From: Hirudinaria manillensis
Taxonomy: Eukaryota; Annelida; Clitellata; Hirudinida; Hirudinidae
NCBI GenBank assembly: GCA_034509925.1
Contig: CM067527.1
Location: forward strand, 11,335,001 to 11,399,000
Reading direction: 5' to 3'
Length of the DNA stretch: 64,000 nt
Shown: positions 1 through 12,927 of the stretch, one piece after another
Layout of the letters: every line of letters starts with the position of its first letter
Numbering within the stretch: the first letter of the stretch is position 1
The notes under the pieces: generated by a model
What the model was told of the DNA's origin: nothing
Seen by the model: only the letters and a program-made list of their open reading frames with translations
Databases searched by the model: none
Program-made: the position numbers and the translations under genes

Positions 1-2360
1 CTAAAACTGTAAATAGATTAGAATAAAAACCTGATATCTGGTTGGATCCATAGTCTCTTACACCCGCATTCAAAGCCATAGTTTCCTAAAATCTACAAAA
101 ACAAATATCTTACTCAACTGGTAAGAATACGTTTAATTAATATATAGCAATTATGAACAGGTTCAACTTTTACAGGTTCTCGTAACTTACGGTAAAGCGA
201 AATATTTGAACAGAGGTAAAAAAAAATAAAGAAATTAACATAACTTTTAACCACATTCTACTCACGTTTTGTACACACAAAGATAACTTGAAAAACTATA
301 TCCAGCAATACAACTCCGCCCTGTCTCCAAATATAAACATTATATCAGCCGGCCTCCACAATGTTATTTTTGTTCGCAATGAGAAGAACGATAAACATAA
401 TTAATAAAATATTTCGCCATTACATTTTATTTTAAATTATTTTAAAGTTACTTTTTTAATTGTGAAGTATTTCCGTGATCGCTTCGAGAAAATGGACTCT
501 GCAAAATTCAAGTCTAACAATAATAGAATTCTCATAAATTAATCCATCTGTATTATTATTTTCAAGACTTTCTATAGATATCCATTTACAATTTGCTTAA
601 AAATTTGAACATCCGTTTATTTCATTCATTCTTCTTTTGTGTACTTGTTTCGTTATAAAAATTATCTAATTAATCTTCCATAATAAATTTAAACAGGTAT
701 ACCAGGTGGTCCTCGTAGCAGGATGTGAATCAGGTTTTATAAAGACTATGGACATTATGTCTCTCTCTCATTTCATTTAGTTTTGTCTACATTTTGCTTA
801 TTTGTATTTAATAAATTTATTTCAAAATTTATTTATTTCAATCAAAATATCTTCTTGATTTGTTTTTTCGTTTAATTTCTGGTTTTTTCTAAGAGACGAG
901 ACCAAAGACGTTCTTTCGGATTGGGTTGATCCCCAGATTTGTTCTTTTCCATAAAATTTTTTTAATCAGATTAATTTATTTAGGCTGTCTTGAGTCCAGG
1001 ATGCATGCAGTCACATTGACGATATAACCGGATGTGCTGAACCATCAATCTGTTGTTATTATGTTTAAATTATAAATATTTATAATGCACATATATTTAT
1101 GTCAGTGTAAGCTTTTGCGTGACTTCAGTCAACGGGCAATGAAAGATTACAAATTATATTAATTAATGAATTTAATTAATAATCTGTTTTATCCACAAAC
1201 AAATTAAAACTTCCGGAACGAAAAAAAGAAATAAATAAATAAATAAAAGAAATAAGTCAAAATTTAATCGTCTTGAAAATAATTAATCGCTAAAATTGTT
1301 TAAATTTAGCAGCTGGAAATGACTTATAAATTGGCACAAAATGAAACATTTGGTTTCGTTCTGAATTTATTGGGTTAATTAGAAATTAAATTTATAAATT
1401 GAAACAATTATAGGATCAAGATATCAATAAATAAATAAATAAAAACGAATAAATAAAAATAAATAAATGAATAAATAAATAAATTAATTAATTAAATAAT
1501 TAAATAAATAAATAAATACATAAATAAATAAACAAGTTATTTTTACTCACAATTGTTGCAATTGTTCATTTTTATCATCTTTTTGAGAATATTTTAAAAC
1601 AAGTCGAATAAATGCAATGCGAATTGTTTCATAATTCATAATTTATAAAATATATATTAAAATTAATTAAAAAGTAATCTTCGAAAAAAAAATTTCCTAG
1701 CACATGAATGATTGCTTTCACGAGAGGTGATGAAGAAGCGGAAATGGAGGAAGACATTCTGATGTGCATCATCATCATCGTCGTCATCGTCACCATCATC
1801 GTCGTCGTCATCATCATCCTCATCATCGTTATCGTCATCATCAGCAGCTGCAGCAAAAAAGATACATTTTAATTATTTTAAAATTATTAATCTGTGACTT
1901 ATCCTGCCGTAAATAATAATAATAATAATAAAAACTAATAATTAAAACGTAGAAATGCTTTTTGAATCCGACATTTCGAAATTTAGTATTGCATGCCTCA
2001 ACAGGAAACGCAACGATCAACTTCAAATGATCTTTAGATATGGAAAGTTCCAATCCACATTCGCTTTCGTTTTCGGAGTTTCGGTCATAAATTCATCCGC
2101 TGATATTATTTTAAAATTATTTTTAAAGGAAAATTTAAAAAATAAAAATAAACGAAAATAAAATAAACTAAAATAAAATAAAGGAAGAAGATAAGAAAAA
2201 AAGAGTTTCGTAATTTTGACAGATTCGTCGCTAATCAAATGTAAGTTGAGAGATTGATGAAAAGTTAATCTGATAACAAAACAGGGATGCAAATGGTTTT
2301 AAGAGGTCTTTTTATTAAATATAAGTCTACCGGTATTTTAAAGAATTAAACAACAGCAAC
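1..2360. other. AT-rich non-coding DNA with short repeats
   Basis: No gene is recognisable on either strand. The stretch is AT-rich with an interrupted A3-4T tract at about 1425-1535 and a CAT/GTC-type triplet tract at about 1760-1850. Short open frames here are made of triplet repeat or AT-rich DNA and show no family motif. Confidence 0.7.

Positions 2361-2420
<60 letters not shown>
2361..2420. repeat. (ATT)n microsatellite
   Basis: About 20 uninterrupted ATT units. It sits just beyond the end of the retroelement fragment that follows. Confidence 0.95.
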
Positions 2421-2421
<1 letters not shown>

Positions 2422-2497
2422 CACATTTTTCCTGCTTCTTCTCGGTCTCACAGCCGGTGATGAATGAATGCTGAGCACTACCAGTGCTCTCAGCAAT

Positions 2498-2938
<441 letters not shown>

Positions 2939-3059
2939 CCTCATCGCCGCTACAATCATTATCATTATTGTGCGAAGAAATTTGACGTAATTAAACTCGT
3001 ACATGGATTGGAGGGATTTGTGGAAGAATTAAAAAAAATGATTAATTGAATGAGTGCAT

Positions 3060-3730
3060 GAGAGAAGAATGAATGGATGAATGGATGGATGGACGGATGG
3101 ATGAATTAATGAATGGATGGATGGACGGATGGTCGGATGGACGGATGCACGGATGGTCGGATGGATGGACGGATGGACGGACGTAGGGAAGAATGGAATG
3201 AAATGAATGAATGAATGCCAGGGCATGTGACCACTTTTACGATACCGGTTTCCACCTCGAGGGTGACATGACGTTTGCAATGGACTGAGATTTCAATGCA
3301 ACGTTAAGTTGCAATCATTTCAAGGTAAAAAGCCATCCTGCTAGGAATGAATTGATGGTTCTCTGAATGACTCTGATGACGACGAGGAAGACGACGACGA
3401 TGATGATGACGATGATGATGATGACGACGACCAGGAGGAGGAGGAGGAGAAGGATGATGATGATGATGACGACGACCAGGAGGAGGAGGAGAATGATGAT
3501 GATGTCGATCACAGTCAGCATGGCATGACGATTAACTCCGATGTCATCCTGACGACAAGTACGTATCTCCGTCAACGTCATCTTAATCCTCGTCAAAGGT
3601 AGTCCTTGTCCACCGAGAATATTAAATAAATAAAAAGATATTATATTATTAATAAAAGTGGGATATTATTATTGTTATAATTTGATGGACGGATGGACGG
3701 ACGTGTGATCGGACGGACGGACGAATGGAT
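3060..3730. repeat. GGAT/GGAC tetramers and GAT/GAC/GAG triplets
   Basis: Degenerate GGAT/GGAC units occupy about 3066-3200, then GAT/GAC/GAG triplets at about 3372-3520, then a second short GGAC/GGAT patch at about 3685-3735. The interruptions point to old, decaying arrays. Confidence 0.85.
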
Positions 3731-3735
3731 GGATG

Positions 3736-4168
3736 GATAACTATCTGGAATGAAAATTGTAAATAAGATCGTCATAATAAACTTTAAACTGTAATAACAT
3801 TAAATATGCAACAGTTGTTCGTTATAATTTCATTACATTTATTTGTATTTGCTAGACAATTATAAATATATTTATAATTATTAATTATACAGAGATATTA
3901 TATGAATTATAATATTTTACAATAATATTATATAATATTAAATTTAAATTTTATTTATGAATAAATATATTTATAATATAATTATATTTATTCATAATGT
4001 TGGAAAACAAACAAAACTGAATTTCTGCCATAATTTTTTGCTCCTTTCGAGGATAAAGTGACGAGTTCGATGCTGCATTTTAAGTGCAAAATCGATTTTT
4101 AATTTTTATTTTTAAAAAGTTTAAATAACAATATTTTGATTATTTTCCTGCTGGAAAAGTAATTTGCT

Positions 4169-4170
<2 letters not shown>
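3736..4170. other. AT-rich spacer, nothing recognised
   Basis: AT-rich DNA with stop codons in all frames; no repeat family or gene is visible. Confidence 0.6.
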
Positions 4171-4256
<86 letters not shown>

Positions 4257-4369
4257 TGACAACGACGACGACGATGATGATGATGATGATGACGGTGGTG
4301 ATGATGATGATGCTGATGATGAAAAGAAGATGCGGATTAAGAGGCAGATGATGGTAATGATGATGGCGG

Positions 4370-4400
<31 letters not shown>

Positions 4401-4733
4401 GACGACGACGATGATGATGATGACGATGATTATGCCGGTTGTAGCATGATAGGTCCAGTTGGCTGAAATTATTTCAGTCGTTGTTTTTTGCGAAAACCGA
4501 GAAACGCAACCTTAGAACATGCAAGATTTTAATAATAATAATATATTTTTAAATCAATCTTTATTTATAAAATAAAATATTTAAAATAAAAATATTATTT
4601 TGAATTAAATGAAGAAATTCGAGACATAAAAATATCATCAACATAAAGAACACTAACAAAGTCAAACATAAACATATATGAATCATTGGCGTGAATAATA
4701 ATCAAAATTATTATTATTAACAGTTTTAAGCAA

Positions 4734-4774
<41 letters not shown>

Positions 4775-5270
4775 TAATAATAATAATAATAACAACAATA
4801 ATAATAATAATAAAATATATTTCGTTGATGTTGAGGGGTTGGTAATTGGATATTCTTTTGCTCTGTTCTTTTCTCATGAATTTCATGGTGATGATAATGA
4901 TGATGATGATGATGATGATGACTTCAACAAAAGTTATGATGATGATGACGACAATGATTGCCACTATAGTTAATTACAGGTAATACAATGTTTGAGATCA
5001 TTAATTTAATAATAAATATATTATAAATAATATATATATATATAATATAATGTATAATAAATGTATTATTAAATCGGATAAAATGGAATATACACATAAA
5101 TAAAACATAAATAAAATCAAATTAAAATTATTACCAACATATATTTATATAATAACAAATTATTGAAAATAAAATCAATAATTAATTAATAATAATAATA
5201 ATAATTTATTAATTCCAACGCACAACAATTAACCATCATTTACGGAGAACGCTCGGACAGCAAGGGGCCA
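4171..5270. repeat. AAT and GAT/GAC triplet arrays with AT-rich spacers
   Basis: (AAT)n at about 4171-4256 is followed directly by GAT/GAC triplets at about 4258-4434. A second interrupted AAT array lies at about 4736-4812, and GAT units at about 4885-4960. The rest is AT-rich with no coding signal. Confidence 0.85.
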
Positions 5271-5319
5271 ATCATGGCGATAATGTGGTTAATTAGGGTG
5301 TGTACTGAAAGTAATGATG

Positions 5320-5620
5320 GCCGTGACGATGACGACGACGACGATGATAACGACGATGATGGTGATGACGACGACAATGACGACGATGATGACGACGATG
5401 ATGATGATCATGATGTTTATGGAAACTACTATCATTACCGTAACGAAGACGAGTTAGTGAGAGAATGATTATTATGGGAAAGGCTGCGATGACGACGACG
5501 ACGATGATGACGATGATGACGACGACGACGACGACGATGATGACGATCATGATGTGTATGGCAACTACTATCATTACCGTAACGAAAGATAGTGTCGATG
5601 GTGAGAGAATGATGATGATT
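5320..5620. repeat. GAT/GAC array containing a duplicated 55-60 bp unit
   Basis: Two similar segments at about 5405-5460 and 5537-5592 share a core read as DVYGNYYHYRNE on the plus strand (second copy in another frame), each embedded in GAT/GAC triplets. This is a partial tandem duplication inside a microsatellite. I find no gene context for the short peptide. Confidence 0.7.
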
Positions 5621-5734
5621 ATTAGATACCAACAACACCGGTTGACACCTGTAGTAGTAATCGTGTGACGTCACATGAGAAAGGCTGCCATGCTCTTTTC
5701 AATTCTAATGTGCATTGCGTGGAATGAAGCAATC

Positions 5735-5853
5735 AGTAATAATAATAATAATTAATTAATAATTAATGATAACTAGAATAATAATATTAATAATAATAAT
5801 AATAATAATAGTAAATGTTGTGGTAATGTTGTGATAATAATTAATAATAACTA

Positions 5854-5888
<35 letters not shown>

Positions 5889-6143
5889 GTAAATGTTGTG
5901 GTCAATTAATAATAACAATATTAATAATAATAGTAATAACAATAACAATGATAATAATAGTTAGAACAATAATAATAATAATAATGAGAGTAGTAATTAT
6001 AATGACCCCATCAAATACAAGCAATAATTAATGTTGTAAATTATAATTAATGATTTGCAGGTAGGCATGCTGATGCTTAGTTCAGCTTGTTATCACTAAT
6101 TACGTTACGACGACGACGACGACGACGACGACGATGGTGGTGG

Positions 6144-6185
<42 letters not shown>

Positions 6186-6186
6186 C

Positions 6187-6227
<41 letters not shown>

Positions 6228-6228
6228 C

Positions 6229-6291
<63 letters not shown>

Positions 6292-6310
6292 GGTGGTGGT
6301 GATGACGATG
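5735..6310. repeat. Interrupted AAT array followed by GAC/GAT/GGT array
   Basis: AAT units with many substitutions run from about 5735 to 5990. From 6103 to 6310 the array passes from GAC to GAT to GGT units in sequence, a compound microsatellite. Poly-His and poly-Met frames across it are artefacts. Confidence 0.9.
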
Positions 6311-6453
6311 GTGAGATAATCGTCTGCACTCAGAAGGAAGGACAGTACTCATCAATAATGGACTTTAAAAAAAAATGATTCCAAATGCTCTTTAAAAAAA
6401 TAGAATGAGTGATGACGTAACCTCGATGACGACGACAACGTCGATGGCGATGG

Positions 6454-6489
<36 letters not shown>

Positions 6490-7199
6490 CTATGGCGATG
6501 ACGACGAACGGCGAACAATGAAATCGATGAAAACATCTGAAAATGTAGGCATCTAATGAACAAAAGTGATGAGGACGACTATGGTGATGATGATGATGAA
6601 ATTGATGAATATTCATCTTCCTCCTCATCATCATCGTCATCGTCACCATCATCAACATCATCATCATCACCACCACCAGCAACATCATCACCACCTCCAC
6701 TATCATCATCATCACCTGCTTCCTGTTCTTCTGTTCAACATGCTCCTCCTGGAATCGATGCCAGCACTTCTCAGCGGTTCGATGGATGCTGATCTTGTGA
6801 ATTGTGGAAATGATTTTCAACACGATGATGATGGTGATGATGATGATGATGATGATGATGATGACGACGATGATGGTTATGAAGATGATGATAGAAGGAG
6901 ATGACGATGGTGGAGATGATGATGATGATGATGATGATAATGGTAGTGGAGGTGTTGATGATGATGAAGGCGGTGTCTAATAAGACCAGTCCCAGATTCT
7001 GGACACATGTTGTGCCCGTGTGAGCCCGTGAATTGCTTCGTGAAAAGTGATTGCACGAATGCACGAATGAATGAATGAATGAATGAATGAATGAACGAAC
7101 GAACGAACGAATGAATGAATGAATGAATGAATGAATGAATGAATGAATGAATGAATGAACGAATGAATGAATGAATGAATGAATGAATGAATGAATGAA

Positions 7200-7232
<33 letters not shown>
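6311..7232. repeat. ATC/GAT patches and (AATG)n array
   Basis: GAT or ATC patches lie at about 6440-6500, 6560-6720 and 6820-6970. An AATG tetramer array with AACG variants covers about 7060-7202 and ends in AAT units to about 7232. The ORFs across these patches are low-complexity and unsupported. Confidence 0.85.
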
Positions 7233-9636
7233 GCTTGCCTTACGACCACATTAACGATATTAATGGCTTGTTAATTATAAGTACATGATTACATTAGCAT
7301 TGCCTTTTTGTGCTTAACTAATAATTAATTATTAATAATTAATATTTAATATTATTTATAATTAATATTAATATTATAATTATTATTCATAACCATAACC
7401 AGCTGGCATAACATAACGAGAGGACGAATACATGTGCGCCCAAAACAGAATCCGACTATAAAAGGACTCCCGCGGTTCGATGATTTCATTTGGCGAGAAG
7501 TCTCCTGTTGTTGTTGTTGTTGCTGTTGTTGATGTTGCGTCGATGAATTCATGCAGTCGAAGCATTCGAACGTCGGTGCATGTTTTTAAAAGATGAATTG
7601 AATTGAATTGAATTGCGTGAATTTTTAGGGAGTGCATGGATCGATGCACGTCGTCGGATGAATTAATGCACTGTCGATCTGTCGATCTGTCGATCGGACG
7701 ACATTGTTTTGTTTTGCCACCGTCGGATGGTTTCTGTTGTTGCTGTTGTTGTTGTTGGAGTTCGGCTTTTAGCTGGAAGAAGTTGTATCATCATCATCAT
7801 CATCACCATCGTCGTCAGTAGCAGCATCATCATCAGCGTCGGACGATTGTTAATTCTGATGGCTAAATTAAAGTTCGGTTTTGAAATCAATTATTTATTT
7901 ATTTATTTACTAATTTATCAACATGTCTGACAAAATGACGGACCCGTTTCGTGATAAATGTCTTGCACGTCTGACGCCCTCCGCGTACAATTTGAGGCTT
8001 TCATGGGAGTTTAAAAGTGGAAGAATCGAGCGAAATTTTCCAATTTTTCCAGGATTACGTGACAGCCTTTCAGGAGAATGAATTCTCTTGAATTTCTTGA
8101 ATTAAATTTCGATTAATTTTAGCGATTAATTTCACAGAAAATCGATTAAAAGAAGTTGAAAATTAACTTAGAAACCGTACTGAAGGTACTATTCTGACGA
8201 GATGAGGATCTGAAGGCTGGGATTGAATTCATAACTTTTGTAAAGAAACGATTTGCAGAATCAATTAATTAACTTTTATTTTATTAATTTATTGATAGAA
8301 ATAAATGCGATTAAATTTAAAAATAAAATAATTCATTCGAGAAATGACGGACTGACCACAAGTTGTAGGTACTTTTGCTGTCGTTGTTTGAGTTATTGCT
8401 AGTGTTGTTGTTGTTGTTGTTGACTTGGATTTTCCGAGGATGTTGCTCTGAAAGCAAGTCGTGTTCAGCATTGAAATGGAGGTTGGTTTCTTTTAAGACT
8501 CATCTTTCGTTCTTCTCATCCACTTCATCATCGTCGTCATCATCATCATCATCATCGTCGTCATCATCATCATCATCATCATCATCATCGCAAGAAGAGA
8601 TTTTCATTTGAAGTTACACGCTCTGAATCCTTTATCCTGTGGAAATGTTCTGATCTTCTTGAATTAATGAGCAAACATAAGTCGTGTAATAATCAATTAA
8701 TCATGATTTTTAATCACAAACTCAAAACAACAACAACAACAACGACAACAACAGCAACAACAATTGCACAACTTAATCATAACGACAACAACAAAGGACA
8801 TCATTATCACCTTCACTGACGTCATCGTCGTAGTCATCATCATCATCATCATCTTCGTCATCTTCTGTTCTTTCAATGTAGTAGTCGTCATCGTCATCAT
8901 CATCATCATCATCATCATCACCAATGACGACGACAACAACGACGACGGCGGTTTGAGCGAGCGAAGAAGTAGCCGGCTGCTAATTCTCCATTCTCCTCCA
9001 ATCAGCTGCCGAAGAATTGGGTCACAATGGAATCAGACGATCCAGACACGAGCCATCATCGGCTCGATGATATTCAACCGGCGTGGAACATTTTCCAGAA
9101 ATATTAAGAAAAATAAATAATTTAAAGAAATAAATTGAATAGAATTGATTAGAATTACAATAAAAAAAAGATTAACAAATGAAAACAAGCAGATGGAGAG
9201 AGAAAAGTAGAATCTCAAATAGAATATAAAATATAACCTGAAAGGATGGTGATGATGATGATGAAGACGACGACGGCCATGATGACGATGAGGACGACGA
9301 CGACGATGGCGATGATCATGATGATCATGACGAATGCTTATCGTTATAGGACTATTTGGTTTAATAGCGCATTTCAATGCAAACCTTATCGGATGAAGGT
9401 GATTCATGACATCGCCTTGGAATCACAATCAGTTTCATCACCAACATCATCATCATCACCATCATCATCAGTATCCCCGGCAGCATCGTCATCATCACCA
9501 CCGGCATCACTATCATTATGCCGTCTCTGTGATAAGCCTTATCACTTTGTTTTTATTTACTTTCAGGTTTAAGCAACAAAAACAGCTTTTGAATCTGGAA
9601 TAACTTGAAATCGAAAACCCTGCCCCGCCCTGGACG
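7233..9636. other. Upstream flank of the cadherin gene, non-coding
   Basis: AT-rich DNA with short triplet patches (TTG at 7500-7530 and 7735-7760, CAT at about 8520-8595, ATC at about 8835-8945, GAT/CAT at about 9245-9510). No promoter motif can be identified with confidence; if the cadherin start at 9637 is right, its promoter and 5' UTR lie here. Confidence 0.5.
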
Positions 9637-11469
9637 ATGTCTCCCCACCCCGTCTTCCACGTCATCGTCATCATCATCATCATCATCAGCAGCACCTTCG
9701 TCATTTCAGTTTCATCCATTGTTCTCGATTCCGGTTCTATCGATTCAAAGAGCCATTCAACGACCACAACAACAATAGAAACAGCATCACAACAAGCGTC
9801 ATCTTTGCCTGTGAAATTGAACGCGGAAGCATCCAACGATAACAACAACTCACCGAGAGGAGGAAGTGATGACGACGACGACGACGACAACGACCAACAA
9901 ATGGTTAGAGACAAGGCAGCTACTGCCGAACAACTGCAAAGATTCGTCCCCAGTGACATCGTCAGTTGTAACCCCGAAACAAGATGTCAACAGGAAGTTG
10001 ATATTCGCCCTCCTTCCTCATCGTCGTCGTCGTCGTTATTGTCACTGTCATCATCATCAGCAACAGCGGTATCATCATCATCACAACCACCATCATTACT
10101 GTTCAGAAAAAGCGAGTATATGTTTCGCATCGAGTCGAAGTCCGGCATCGTTGATGAGTGCGATCAAAAAACCCACCAAGAATTGCACCTCGTCACGCAT
10201 GGACGTCACGAACACGTGACCGGAAATGGAGAGCGGAGTGGGTGGCCGGAGGCTGGGGAGCTTCTGTCCGACGCAACTTCCGTCGCCATGAAAGGTCTAG
10301 GATTGGTCCATCATCGTGGTCCTCCTCCTCGTCGTCGTCGTCATCATCATCGCTGGTGTCATCATCATCATCGTCAAAAACAACCTCACTGCTGGCATCA
10401 TTATCACAACGTGACTAAAAGAGAGAATGAAAAAGCCAAGAGCCGACAACATGCTAATCATCAGCCCCGTCGTAACTTCATTCATCATCATAATTATCAT
10501 CATCACCATCACCATTACAATCATAATCATAATCGTCATCGTCATCATCATCATCATAGTAATCGTCGATTGAAACAGTCGGGTCGAATATTTTACTTTT
10601 GTAATGGTAGTATCTTCCAGCCTCACCAAATATCACTTGTAACATCATCATCATCATCATTATCATCGCATTCACAACCATCGTCGTCGTCGTCGTCGTC
10701 ATCATCTTTATTTTCATCATCTCCGGCGCCATCAATATCATTATCGTCATCACCGTCGCCATTAGGATTATTATCAGCATCGATAGCATCATCATCATCA
10801 TCATCTTCCTCATCGCAACTGAGTTTTGCGGAGGAAAAGCCGAGCAATGAAGTTCAAGGTCATGCTCGGATGGAGTGGAGTTCACTCATGCGTGCAGATA
10901 CGACACCGGCCGGAAGTGCCGAGGCGAAAGAGAGGATGAAGACAACGCCGATGAGAATAATGGAGATGAGCGGGAGAAGAAGTAAGAGGAAGAAAACGAT
11001 GATGACGATAAGGAATGGAAGCCACGCAGAATCGAATGACGGATCGGAGGGAGTGGAAAACGTTTCCGGAAAGGTTCCATCAACGACAACAGCAACAATT
11101 ACTGCAATGCTCACATCATCAACTGTGACGCCACTACTGCCGCAATCATCATCATCATCATCGTCTGCATCATCATCGGTATCGTCATCGCCAACGTCAA
11201 ATGAGTCCACCAAAAAGAGAAGCAGAAGAGACCTCACCAGCGTTGGAAGCTCATCGAGGATCAGAATAAAAGTCTACGGCGTCATGGCAATGAAAGAGGA
11301 GGAAGAAGACGACGACGGAAACGACGAAGACGGCGACAACGACCGCAGCGACCGCAAGAACCGCGCCGACAGAATGGAAAAACCTATCCGCCAGCATGCC
11401 AACCTTTCCAGCTCCGACCACGACAGGCTGGCGGACGACATGGAAAAAACTGCCTCCAACGTCGTACAG
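9637..11469 (+). CDS. Cadherin exon 1: low-complexity N-terminal region
   Basis: An open frame of 611 codons ends at CAG|GTGAGT in phase 0. It begins with a run of about 20 Ile, Val and Ser that could act as a signal peptide, encoded largely by ATC units. The rest is poly-Ser, poly-His, poly-Asp and basic stretches with mixed synonymous codons. ATC repeats contain no stop codon in any plus-strand frame, so openness alone is weak proof of coding. The in-frame junction to a clear cadherin repeat is the main support. Confidence 0.55.
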
Positions 11470-12836
11470 GTGAGTCGGTGATGAATCGTTTCAATCACTC
11501 ACCTGGAATGGTCTCATGAACATCTGTGCATTCAGTCTCAAGAGTCGAGGCTTTCCAACCGAAAGCCAAGGAGTTCTTAACGCTCATGCTAGTTAAGCTC
11601 CATTAACTAGTGATTCAATGATGCGCTACATAAATTTCAGGTCGAGGAAAACTCACCTGTTGGGACCATCGTTGCCCTCATAAAGGTTAAAGGTCAGGAG
11701 AAGGAGGAGGCGTTTCTGGCAGACTGCGTCCTTCCATCATCACCATCGTCGTCGCAGTCTTTCCAGCTGAGCGAGCACGTGATCAACGAATTCCTGCTGA
11801 GAACTGGAAAGGTTTTCGACCGAGAGGTGGAGCCATCTGTGAGGCTGATCATAAGATGTCACAGGAACTCGGGGTCCTCGGCATCGTCGTCATCTTCGTC
11901 GTCGGCGAATCGATATCAGACGAAAAAAAAGTCGAGAAATCATCCGGGCGATAAAGAAGAACGACGGAGCGCCAACAAGAAAAGCGCCAAGAGCGCGATC
12001 AATGCGGACGACAATCGATTCAAGCGCGACGGAGGTCGAAGCCGCCTCAGCAAATCCCGTCCTCGTCGTCGTCGTCATCCTTCTTTTTTCCCGACTCTCC
12101 GTCTTCAGAGGGTGACAGGATATCTCCCTGAAGAAGTGACAAATTCGAGAGTCAACGGTGGCGATCATAAAGACGATTCTCAGCACTTTTCATCTTCGCG
12201 CTCGTCACCTTCTTTCCATCCGCCCAAAAACGAGAGCAAGAAAGACGACTACTCCAACTACGCCGACGATGAAGCCCAAGGCAGCCTGCTCTCGCCTGCG
12301 ATGCAACGACGACCACAACAACAACCACCACAACTACATCAACGGCATTCGCATCGACCCGACAGAAACGTCAAGAGAAAAGACAGCTACAACAACGACG
12401 ATGGCGACGTCGATGACGACGACTACGCGGAGGTGACGGTCGACGTCGTCATCGCTGACGTCAACGACAACCGACCAATGACGAGCTCGGATTCGTACGA
12501 AGCAGACGTTGAGGAAAACCTCCAACCGGAAGTGACGATTTTCAAGATGGCCGCCTGGGATCCGGATGCCGGAAATAACGGACTCCTGTCATACTCCTTG
12601 GAGCTGCAGTCCCCTTCCGGGAAGGATGGAGTGACGAGTGAGTGAATGGTTGAGCAATCGAGTTATTGGGTACGAGACTCAATGAACAATAGAATCACTA
12701 ATCACGTGAATGAATGAGAATTGCCAGCTGGAAAATGAACTGCTATCTACTTCCGGTTATTCATCATGGTTATCATCATCATCGTCATCATTATCATTGC
12801 CACCTTTACGGCCGTTTCATCATCACTACGGGCTTA

Positions 12837-12927
<91 letters not shown>

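Noticed and set aside
6077-6355. Poly-His, poly-Ser and poly-Met proteins
   Set aside because: Frames of GAT/GAC arrays; no unique sequence beyond the array.
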